Source of the DNA: an uncultured Candidatus Saccharibacteria bacterium
Lineage (GTDB): Bacteria; Patescibacteriota; Saccharimonadia; Saccharimonadales; Saccharimonadaceae
Direction of reading: 5' to 3'
Length of the DNA stretch: 12,460 bases
Assembly: GCA_938038145.1 (NCBI GenBank)
Contig: CALHQU010000074.1
Span: 1 to 12,460, forward strand
Shown piece after piece: positions 6,941 to 12,460 of this stretch. Numbering within the stretch: the stretch's first letter is position 1; each line of letters starts with the position of its first letter. Made by a program: the position numbers and the translations under genes. The notes under the pieces were generated by a model. The model did not search any database. It was not told where the DNA came from and saw only the letters and a program-made list of their open reading frames with translations.

Positions 6941-7840
6941 ATGATCCACAACTTGCATTCAGCATATTCTTTACCAGCAGACCACGACACGTGCCACTTG
7001 TTTGAGCATCTGATTATTAGGCGATTCTTAAAGGAATCGGAAAAAATTGGCGGTAACCGGGCTTTCGTTGGAGAATTGGATGGCACGACTAGCGAATCAA
7101 GCGTATTTTTTACGTCCGCACTATTCACAAGCGAGTCTAATACATTATTTGAAGAAATCATCAACGATATTACACCTTTTGAAGAGTCTCTTATTCAACA
7201 GTCCATCTCACACATAGAAGCCGAGATGCAATCCAACATTGATATAGCAGACATGACGCTATTACAAGAACAGCTCGCTCTTTGTCAAAAATATTTTATC
7301 GATAGTCAAAAAACCACTCCCAGCAATTCACACCCAAAATCTAAGATTTCTCCTCTTAAAATCAGCCATAGTCCGAAGGATTTTACAGACGTTAAGATTG
7401 ATATAGAAATTGCTGACGCCAGCGATGAATTGACTGCCGCATTTTTCTGCACATACCCGATACTTTTAGAACTAGTGCGCGGCATTTGTTTCGATAAAAT
7501 CTCATCCTACTCATCCAGCCCCGGACAGTTTATAGCGTACTATGACGGAAATTACACCAGCCAAACCTACACCGTAAAAAATACAGACCTTGCTCGACTG
7601 AGCTCAAGTGAAACTATACAGACATATTTACAAAGCTTTAACATATCCTCGCACGCAACCGACCTAAGAAACCTTGCCGAAGCTTTCACGTCTGACCCAT
7701 TTTATATTTCAGTGCCCATATATTTTTATCAACAAACCGCTACGCCATTAACCAGAAATGACCTAGCAAAAACTATAAACATCGCAAATATGAACGCAAT
7801 CCTAAAACAAGTAAAGACGACAATAATCCTGGATTATTAG
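6941..7840 (+). CDS. putative M16-like (pitrilysin/insulinase) metallopeptidase, single short chain
   Basis: This 299-aa protein carries HLFEH at 19-23, which matches the inverted zinc motif HxxEH of M16 peptidases. Around it the layout is M16-like: an N-terminal strand before the motif, NRAF about 16 residues after it, a helix (LFEEIINDI), and an acidic helix with E93 and E95, where M16 enzymes place the third zinc ligand roughly 75 residues on. That spacing is slightly short here. No signal peptide is seen, so it is probably cytosolic. M16 proteins normally have two ~200-aa halves or a partner subunit; this chain is shorter and no partner gene is present. The C-terminal half is not confidently assigned. 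The start is fixed by the -10 hexamer 6 nt upstream. Function is inferred from the motif and overall pattern only. Confidence 0.6.
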   Translation: MIHNLHSAYSLPADHDTCHLFEHLIIRRFLKESEKIGGNRAFVGELDGTTSESSVFFTSALFTSESNTLFEEIINDITPFEESLIQQSISHIEAEMQSNIDIADMTLLQEQLALCQKYFIDSQKTTPSNSHPKSKISPLKISHSPKDFTDVKIDIEIADASDELTAAFFCTYPILLELVRGICFDKISSYSSSPGQFIAYYDGNYTSQTYTVKNTDLARLSSSETIQTYLQSFNISSHATDLRNLAEAFTSDPFYISVPIYFYQQTATPLTRNDLAKTINIANMNAILKQVKTTIILDY

Positions 7841-7854
7841 CTCTAGCCGATTTT

Positions 7855-8050
7855 CTAGCAAAGAAAAGATTCTGAAGAGGAAATATTAACGCCGCCAAAT
7901 TTTGCAGGATTATTATGAATGAAAAGGTCATAAAGGGTTTGGTAACGCAATAAACCAACCATTCTTACAGTGACTGTCTGACTGGTGTTTTCTCGATTCG
8001 TAAAAGTGACTTCCTCTCCAAGTTGATTTTTTGGCGCTTTTCATTATTCA
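7855..8050 (-). pseudogene. decayed ASCH-domain gene, paralogue of the intact gene at 10213-10551
   Basis: Minus-strand translation across three frames gives KRQKIN, then EVTFTNRENTSQTVTVRMVG with LLRYQTLYDLFHS, then NNPAKFGG. The intact 112-aa ASCH protein has KRQKI, IIFTNRDNSEQTVT, VGLLR, RDLF and NNPRKFGG in the same order. Two single-base frameshifts explain the breaks: one between KRQKIN and EVTF, one after DLFHS, where TAA-TAA interrupts the frame. The N-terminal third, with the GxKxxExR core, is missing or unrecognisable, and the C-terminus ends early at a TAG (7857-7855). The former 5' end is overlapped by the Nudix promoter. It cannot encode a full ASCH protein. Confidence 0.8.
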
Positions 8051-8062
8051 CAGTACATCACA

Positions 8063-8091
8063 TTGATCAAATATTGCCCCTCCATTACAAT
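8063..8091 (+). promoter_or_regulatory. promoter of the Nudix gene, leaderless start
   Basis: TTGATC (8063-8068) and TACAAT (8086-8091) are separated by 17 bp, and 6 nt then lead to the ATG at 8098. It is the most complete promoter in the window. The predicted transcription start is the start codon itself, and no Shine-Dalgarno is present. Confidence 0.7.
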
Positions 8092-8097
8092 TGAAAT

Positions 8098-8517
8098 ATG
8101 GTTAAAGTAGTATCAAAAGCGCTTATTAAAGATAAAATTGGCAAATATCTACTGCTCTACAGGGGAGATACACACCCTAATTTCCCTGGACACCTTGATC
8201 TTCCTGGAGGAGAAGTAGAATCTGAAGAAACCTCCAGGATGGCGACCGCGCGAGAAGTACAGGAAGAAACTGGCATATGTATATATCCAAATGATTTAAA
8301 AAAGCTATTTGTTAAGCAGTACAAAAACACAAAACATGTACTTTTTGAGATAGTCATAGATAAGACTGAGGCTGACATTTCTGTTAAATTGAGCTGGGAA
8401 CATAAAAAATACCGTTGGATGACGTTATCGGAATTATTAGATGCTAATATTCCAGAGAACGCAAATCCTTATTATATAGATGTTATTGATTATTTAAAGC
8501 ATTTATCCGAGACTTGA
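8098..8517 (+). CDS. Nudix hydrolase
   Basis: This 139-aa protein has a perfect Nudix box, Gx5Ex7REUxEExGU, at 38-60 (G38, E44, R52-E53, E56-E57, G59-I60). It begins inside LPGGEVESEETSRMATAREV. The family hydrolyses nucleoside diphosphates linked to another group, with Mg2+ bound by the REUxEE glutamates. The substrate cannot be read from the sequence. The N-terminal strands (VSKALIKDKIGKYLLLYRG) and a C-terminal WMTLSEL segment complete the fold, and the length is typical for a single-domain member. It ends in TGA. It sits between an ASCH pseudogene and a truncated possible Nudix end, in a cluster that could deal with modified nucleotides; that role is inference. Confidence 0.93.
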   Translation: MVKVVSKALIKDKIGKYLLLYRGDTHPNFPGHLDLPGGEVESEETSRMATAREVQEETGICIYPNDLKKLFVKQYKNTKHVLFEIVIDKTEADISVKLSWEHKKYRWMTLSELLDANIPENANPYYIDVIDYLKHLSET

Positions 8518-8593
8518 TCTGTCCGACATATTTCCCCATATTATGCGCAGACTTCGCACGCTCTTTTTTTACTAAGATAAATCTTCCCAACAT
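8483..8593 (-). CDS. possible 36-aa small protein overlapping the Nudix 3' end
   Basis: An ATG at 8593-8591 is preceded by GGAG 8 nt upstream. It opens MLGRFILVKKERAKSAHNMG and ends at TAA (8485-8483), overlapping the convergent Nudix gene by 35 nt. The peptide is basic with a hydrophobic start. The same frame stays open upstream of the ATG to about 8703 without another ATG, so it could also be the 3' end of a decayed gene. I do not recognise it. Short length and overlap make it doubtful. Confidence 0.25.
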   Translation of the reverse strand: MLGRFILVKKERAKSAHNMGKYVGQIKSRINALNNQ

Positions 8594-8616
8594 TCTTACT
8601 ACTCCTATAGTAAGCC

Positions 8617-8781
8617 TTATGATACCCTCTTGATCTCCTCTAGCGAAATATACGCCTGTAAAATTGTTTTTAGCTCCACGCTGTGGCGAAAGTTTATATC
8701 GTCAATCTTATCCAGATCAACCCATTCTGGCGTACCGTTAGTATAAGTCTTCTCGCATTTATTCAGATTGATTTCTCCAGC
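8617..8781 (-). pseudogene. truncated gene 3' end, possibly the C-terminus of a second Nudix protein
   Basis: An open frame of 54 codons without any start codon begins after an in-frame TAG at 8784-8782 and ends at TAA (8619-8617). It includes EINLNKCEKTYTNG, PEWVDLDKIDDINF and SVELKTILQAY. The pattern of a strand followed by EWVDLDKI resembles the region after the Nudix box, but no Nudix box is present, so the assignment is tentative. The homology-like reading stops where the GC-rich GNAT-ASCH segment begins, as if that insertion removed the front of the gene. Confidence 0.45.
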
Positions 8782-8783
8782 CT

Positions 8784-8800
8784 AGAGGATGCGCACCTCT
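8784..8800. other. small hairpin at the left border of the GC-rich segment
   Basis: AGAGG (8784-8788) and CCTCT (8796-8800) enclose a 7-nt loop containing the palindrome TGCGCA. It lies about 10 nt after the GNAT-ASCH stop. There is no T run, so terminator function is uncertain. It coincides with the change in base composition. Confidence 0.35.
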
Positions 8801-8809
8801 CTCGTTGTC

Positions 8810-10147
8810 CTACTTTTGAACCTCGATGACGTGAACACCAAGATTCTCCTTGTGGCCAGGGTAGATCTTACGAAGGAGACGGAGAGCCTCCCTCTCGCTC
8901 TCTGCCTGCGGCACGATTTGCTGCCACGGCTCAGCCGCCAGCATGTCGGCGAAGCTACGGTAAATACGTATCGACTTGATCCGTACCACGCCCGATGTGT
9001 GACCGGTCTCGAGCTGTAGCAGCTCACCAGCCTTCAGTCGCTTGATGCTGTTATAGCCGACTCTCACCTCGAGAGTCTTCTTGCCGGACATGATTGCGTC
9101 GTAGTATGGACGCTTGATGCGCATCTTACGCATAGGCACTCCTTCCTTGTTGAGACTGATTCCCCACTGCTGAACGACGCTGGCAGGCGCATACCCTCCC
9201 GGGAACACGCCCTCCAGGCTCCAGCCGTGACGCTGGAGACAGACGACCTGCCATGGCTCAGGGACGAGATGGATGTACAGCTTGCGACCGTAATCCTCCA
9301 ACAAACCTTGAAGGTCGATAATGAGCGCCTCAAAAGCTGCTTCCGACTTCGCCACGAGAGGCATCAACTTGATAGGCTGACCCTTCTTCGGGGTCGCACC
9401 AGCGACACCAACAACCTGACCGTTGCACTCAGCGACAAAGATGATCTTGAACTTGACGTTAACGTCGCCATATTTCATACGACGGTAGCCAGCGAAAAGG
9501 GCGTCAACCCAACTGTCGTCCACCCCTTCGAAGTCGTCACTCGTCTGCGACAGTATGAGAGCTCGCGCGCTGTCGGCGTGCTGACTCTCGTTAAACGAAA
9601 CCACAGAGATATTCAGCGAGTCGAACCCCGCCTCGTCAACGAGCTGCTTGTACAGCATGTGCTCATCGACCCCCATCTTGTAGTGGTTGCGAGCCGTGCC
9701 AGTGACGAGAAAACCCTTCCGGAGGAAGAATTCCAGCGCCTTTTTGTTCGGTTCTGCCACAGTGCAGTAGATCTGCCGAGCACCATGGCTTCGGGCGAAA
9801 TCTTCAGCGTGCTTGAGCAACACGCTTCCGACGCCCATCTTTCCTCGGTATGCCGTGTCAACAATGAGAGGGCTGATCTTGACAGTCCCCTGTTTCTTGT
9901 TGACAACATGAATAACACCCACGGGTTGTCCATCACTCTCGGCGATGAACATGTGCTGTCCGACCGAGAACTGGCCGACGTGGTCAACACCGCCTGCCAT
10001 GTGCGCATCAAAGATACGCCGTGCGTGTGCGTAGTGGTCGCCGTCATAAAACGGTGTGAGCGCCCGGATCATAAGATCCGCGACGAAATCGAAATCGTCC
10101 GCCCTTGCCGGGCGTACGATGATGTCATTGACCAGCACTTCAGTCAT
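8810..10147 (-). CDS. GNAT-GNAT-ASCH fusion protein
   Basis: This 445-aa protein has three parts. Residues about 8-170 form a GNAT acetyltransferase domain with the acetyl-CoA loop YRGKMGVGS (100-108) and the closing FFLRKGF (140-146). Residues about 178-335 look like a second GNAT copy (VVSFNESQHADSARALI, IFVAECNGQVVGVAG, LQRHGW) without a recognisable acetyl-CoA loop, so it is probably inactive. Residues about 338-445 form an ASCH domain (YYDAIMSGKKTLEVRVG at 348-364, then a GEL strand, YRSF and a C-terminal HVIEVQK). ASCH domains have a PUA-like fold and bind or process RNA or nucleosides. E. coli YqfB, an ASCH protein, deacetylates N4-acetylcytidine. The start has an AAGGTG Shine-Dalgarno. 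The gene is much GC-richer than its neighbours, which points to recent transfer. Substrate is unknown. Confidence 0.87.
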   Translation of the reverse strand: MTEVLVNDIIVRPARADDFDFVADLMIRALTPFYDGDHYAHARRIFDAHMAGGVDHVGQFSVGQHMFIAESDGQPVGVIHVVNKKQGTVKISPLIVDTAYRGKMGVGSVLLKHAEDFARSHGARQIYCTVAEPNKKALEFFLRKGFLVTGTARNHYKMGVDEHMLYKQLVDEAGFDSLNISVVSFNESQHADSARALILSQTSDDFEGVDDSWVDALFAGYRRMKYGDVNVKFKIIFVAECNGQVVGVAGATPKKGQPIKLMPLVAKSEAAFEALIIDLQGLLEDYGRKLYIHLVPEPWQVVCLQRHGWSLEGVFPGGYAPASVVQQWGISLNKEGVPMRKMRIKRPYYDAIMSGKKTLEVRVGYNSIKRLKAGELLQLETGHTSGVVRIKSIRIYRSFADMLAAEPWQQIVPQAESEREALRLLRKIYPGHKENLGVHVIEVQK

Positions 10148-10165
10148 AGTACACCTTCCTGTAAT

Positions 10166-10187
10166 GGCTACGATTTTTGACGTAGCC
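10166..10187 (-). promoter_or_regulatory. hairpin in the leader of the GNAT-ASCH gene
   Basis: GGCTACG and CGTAGCC form a perfect 7-bp stem with an 8-nt loop. On the minus strand it lies between the predicted transcription start (near 10197) and the Shine-Dalgarno (about 10159-10152). It could be an operator or an mRNA structure influencing translation. No known riboswitch is recognised. Confidence 0.45.
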
Positions 10188-10203
10188 TGATAAGATGGTC
10201 GTT

Positions 10204-10209
10204 ATTATA
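10204..10209 (-). promoter_or_regulatory. -10 element of the GNAT-ASCH gene (extended)
   Basis: The minus strand reads TGA-TATAAT immediately after the stop codon of the upstream ASCH gene. The predicted leader is about 50 nt and holds a hairpin and a Shine-Dalgarno. No strong -35 was found, as expected for an extended -10. Confidence 0.55.
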
Positions 10210-10212
10210 TCA

Positions 10213-10551
10213 TTAAAATATTTCAAATTCGATACCTATCACGCCATTTTCCAGCTGGTCGCTGAGAGAATAAAATTCAGAAATTTGATTTTCTAACCAT
10301 TCGACATTATCACCGCCGAACTTTCGCGGATTATTGTGAGAAAATAAGTCACGAAATGTCGCGCATCTAAGCAAACCAACAACCTCAGCGGTAACAGTTT
10401 GCTCGGAATTATCTCTATTTGTAAAAATAATCCGATCCCCGATCTGGATTTTCTGTCGTTTGGCGTCATATAGTCGCGACTCGATAGTCTTATTGCCAGA
10501 AATAATAGCGTTAAACGGCTCAGTCGCCAATTTTAATTGGTGTGTGGTCAT
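10213..10551 (-). CDS. stand-alone ASCH-domain protein
   Basis: The 112-aa protein is a single ASCH domain. It has the core motif SGNKTIESRLY (18-28, with K21, E24 and R26 of the GxKxxExR pattern), then a QIGDRIIFTNR strand, VTAEVVGLLR and the C-terminal NGVIGIEFEIF. The fold is PUA-like, and family members act on or bind RNA or modified nucleosides. The position of K21 matches the catalytic lysine of E. coli YqfB, but that enzyme has Thr where this protein has E24, so N4-acetylcytidine hydrolysis cannot be assumed. A GAAAGG Shine-Dalgarno lies 11 nt upstream, rather far. It sits between the OLD-family gene and the GNAT-ASCH gene, all on the minus strand. It is the intact paralogue of the pseudogene at 7855-8050. 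Confidence 0.9.
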   Translation of the reverse strand: MTTHQLKLATEPFNAIISGNKTIESRLYDAKRQKIQIGDRIIFTNRDNSEQTVTAEVVGLLRCATFRDLFSHNNPRKFGGDNVEWLENQISEFYSLSDQLENGVIGIEFEIF

Positions 10552-10626
10552 AAAATTATTTGCCTTTCTTGCTATAATTAAACCATCATATAAATATTCA
10601 AATATCTCGTTTAACCGAAAGTTATT

Positions 10627-12460
10627 CTATTTTGAAATAATCTCTATAATTTTACAAATTTCTTTTGCTTTCTCGTCATCGCTGTTTAGAAAATTATCCA
10701 TCTCATTTTCGCAAAAATCAATTACATGATCAATTCCTTTTTCCTTTCCAGTATACTGTTCGATGGCTCCTTTCTTTAGATAAAACTCGTCGGATGAATA
10801 TTTTGACTCTATTTGCTGGTCTAGATCAGGATGCTCGTTTCTATATTTGTCGATTTTACGTTTATCAAGCCCCGCCTGTTTTGTCCGTTTATCATATTTG
10901 AATGACACGGTAGAATTATAAAAATCTCTCCCTGTAGCATCTAAGTCTTTAATGACATACACCTTTAGCCCGAAAGATTCAAAGAAGGACTTAAATGAGG
11001 ATATACTGTCTTTTCCACGTACCCCATATACAGTAATATTCCGACTGAGATCTGGTTGTAGTTTCTTTATGGCAGCTCTGAAGAAATATTCATCATCCTG
11101 ACCTTCAACCAGCAATACTCTATCTAGAAATAGTACTCGAGCTGCCCAAGTATTGTTTAGGATTTCTATCAGCTTTTTTTGATCTTCCCTAATATCAGGA
11201 GCGCACACCACAGAATTACGCCCTTCGTCCAGTGAAAATCGCTTAACATGCTCTATTGTCTTGTTGCTTATAAATCCTTCCGAATGAGTTACGATAACGT
11301 ACTGTATGCGCTGCTCTTCCGCTAGTTTCTCGAGTATCTTAAGATATTCAAATTGAAATTGGTAATGTAAATGAATCTCCGGCTCATCGATAATAATAAG
11401 ACCACCATTTACATCGTCCCGACCGTACGCCTCAAATATTAAGTGCATAATCGATTTTTGTCCAGCACTAAGACTGTTAATGTCTCCTAGATCCCGCTCA
11501 TTTTTTGTATCGTAAAATCTAAATTCGTATGACCAAGTTCTTAACTCTGTGAGCTCTATATGCAATTCTAAATTGAATAATTTAAGCGCATTATTTATAC
11601 GATTAACCATCTTCGAACTATTTACAACTCTCCCAGCTTCATCAATATCCTTTTTGCCTTTTAAAAAATTAAGATATTCCTCACCAAGCTTGAGCTTTAC
11701 AATATTGAATATAGCTGGCTCACTACCAGATTGATCATGATTACTACGATAAGAAGAATCGCGCCTAATTTCTCGCAATTGACTTACTGGATTGGACTGC
11801 AAAGAGGTTTGTAGAGAGAAGGTATTATAATTACGAAAAGCAGACAACATAGAAAATGTACTTCCAAGAGGCTTTACGCGGTCGGCGTGTTTATTATTAT
11901 GTATCGCTATAGCTTCGTTGATAGCCTGGTAGTATTCTAGATAAAATTGTACGGAATCCGGCGTGGAATCAGTATATTCTACATTATATGTGCTTTTTTC
12001 ATAATTAAAGATAATATCTATAACAATTTTTATATCGCCATTTATAGGCCTAAAATCTATGGGAAATTTTATATAAGAATACTCCTCAAATATATTTTTT
12101 ATATGAGTGTAATTATTTGCTATATGGCTCATGTTAGCGTTATCAATATCATCAAGTGTAAATGATATTCTTATTCTCTGTGGTTTCGATTCCGAATTCC
12201 AATTAGGCTGGAGCCGAAGACCTGAAATATGACTAGATCGATCATCTATTACGAGGGAACTTCTTCGAGCTTCACCTGGCAACAAAGAATTATAATCTCT
12301 AACCTCACAATATTTAAATAGAACTCTTGTGAATACAAAATTCATAGCCTCTAAGGCTGTTGACTTGCCGGATCCGTTCCCTCCAATAATAATGCTAAGG
12401 TACGGGTCAAATTCAATCTTAAAAGCGTTGTTTATATCCTCCTCATATTTAAAACTAAGA
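10627..12460 (-). CDS. OLD-family AAA ATPase fused to TOPRIM nuclease domain, 5' end beyond the window
   Basis: At least 610 codons are visible and the frame is open to the right edge. The Walker A loop GGNGSGKST lies at about 12394-12368, upstream of the first visible ATG (12345), so that ATG is internal and the true start is outside the window. Numbering from 12345, there are an ABC-type signature LSAGQ (292-296), Walker B LIIIDEPE (316-323) and the H-loop THSEG (353-357). The TOPRIM domain follows, with LVEGQDD (412-418, E414) and DLD (467-469), the metal-binding acids of OLD nucleases. A charged C-terminal helical region ends the protein. OLD proteins are ATP-regulated nucleases, found as single genes or as parts of anti-phage systems such as Gabija. 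No UvrD-like helicase partner is visible, although a partner could lie to the right. The gene is clearly AT-rich. Confidence 0.9.
   Translation of the reverse strand, partial: LSFKYEEDINNAFKIEFDPYLSIIIGGNGSGKSTALEAMNFVFTRVLFKYCEVRDYNSLLPGEARRSSLVIDDRSSHISGLRLQPNWNSESKPQRIRISFTLDDIDNANMSHIANNYTHIKNIFEEYSYIKFPIDFRPINGDIKIVIDIIFNYEKSTYNVEYTDSTPDSVQFYLEYYQAINEAIAIHNNKHADRVKPLGSTFSMLSAFRNYNTFSLQTSLQSNPVSQLREIRRDSSYRSNHDQSGSEPAIFNIVKLKLGEEYLNFLKGKKDIDEAGRVVNSSKMVNRINNALKLFNLELHIELTELRTWSYEFRFYDTKNERDLGDINSLSAGQKSIMHLIFEAYGRDDVNGGLIIIDEPEIHLHYQFQFEYLKILEKLAEEQRIQYVIVTHSEGFISNKTIEHVKRFSLDEGRNSVVCAPDIREDQKKLIEILNNTWAARVLFLDRVLLVEGQDDEYFFRAAIKKLQPDLSRNITVYGVRGKDSISSFKSFFESFGLKVYVIKDLDATGRDFYNSTVSFKYDKRTKQAGLDKRKIDKYRNEHPDLDQQIESKYSSDEFYLKKGAIEQYTGKEKGIDHVIDFCENEMDNFLNSDDEKAKEICKIIEIISK

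Noticed and set aside
7822..7838. 17-bp palindrome at the end of the M16-like gene as a terminator
   Set aside because: It is inside the coding sequence, nearly loop-free as DNA, and lacks a following T run.
7773..7958. Minus-strand 61-codon frame across the end of the M16-like gene
   Set aside because: It mixes antisense of the M16-like gene with an out-of-frame reading of the ASCH pseudogene, and has no independent support.
9227..10180. Long plus-strand open frame of about 317 codons
   Set aside because: It is antisense to the GNAT-ASCH gene, whose domains are clear. Open antisense frames are expected in GC-rich coding sequence, and the product shows no recognisable domain.
10627..12460. 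Calling the OLD-family gene Gabija or PARIS
   Set aside because: No helicase partner or separate TOPRIM effector is visible, and the 5' end is missing, so only the family can be stated.
1..12460. tRNA, rRNA, CRISPR arrays, insertion sequences and transposases
   Set aside because: No cloverleaf, rRNA segment, spaced short repeats or transposase motif was seen on either strand.

Overview
The window looks like a compact bacterial chromosome of the Candidate Phyla Radiation type, most likely Saccharibacteria (TM7) or a close relative. This is an inference. It rests on the reduced single-copy housekeeping genes, a (p)ppGpp synthetase/hydrolase that ends after its TGS domain, a membrane-anchored FKBP, and the moderate-to-low GC of the core. 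TGA is used as a normal stop (for example the Nudix gene at 8515-8517), so it is not a lineage that reads UGA as glycine.

Left part (1-6412) is core metabolism. The first 24 codons of GAPDH (minus strand) lie at the left edge, divergent from a RelA/SpoT homologue (plus). Convergent to it is a minus-strand operon of FKBP isomerase, thioredoxin reductase and inorganic pyrophosphatase, with genes overlapping or 3 nt apart and each carrying a Shine-Dalgarno. Upstream of that, also minus, is pheT (PheRS beta) with no pheS beside it.

Right part (6413-12460) is accessory. A direct repeat of the pheT start and promoter (6388-6423 and 6899-6934) brackets a small unknown gene. Next come a putative divergent M16-like metallopeptidase, a decayed ASCH-domain gene, an intact Nudix hydrolase, and an unexplained strip with a truncated, possibly Nudix-like gene end. 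A conspicuously GC-rich gene for a GNAT-GNAT-ASCH fusion follows, then an intact stand-alone ASCH gene and an AT-rich OLD-family ATPase-TOPRIM gene that runs off the right edge. Three ASCH modules, one Nudix enzyme and a possible second Nudix remnant within about 2.7 kb, next to an OLD nuclease, suggest an island of nucleotide- or RNA-directed accessory genes, possibly defence related.

Two patterns run across the window. First, several genes (RelA/SpoT, the 91-aa gene, the M16-like gene, Nudix) have a -10 hexamer exactly 6 nt before the ATG and no Shine-Dalgarno, so the A of the start codon should be the transcription start; pheT is close to this. The other minus-strand genes instead have leaders with Shine-Dalgarnos. 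Second, the accessory half holds several remnants (ASCH pseudogene, truncated possible Nudix end, pheT-start duplicate), which indicates repeated gene gain and loss next to pheT.
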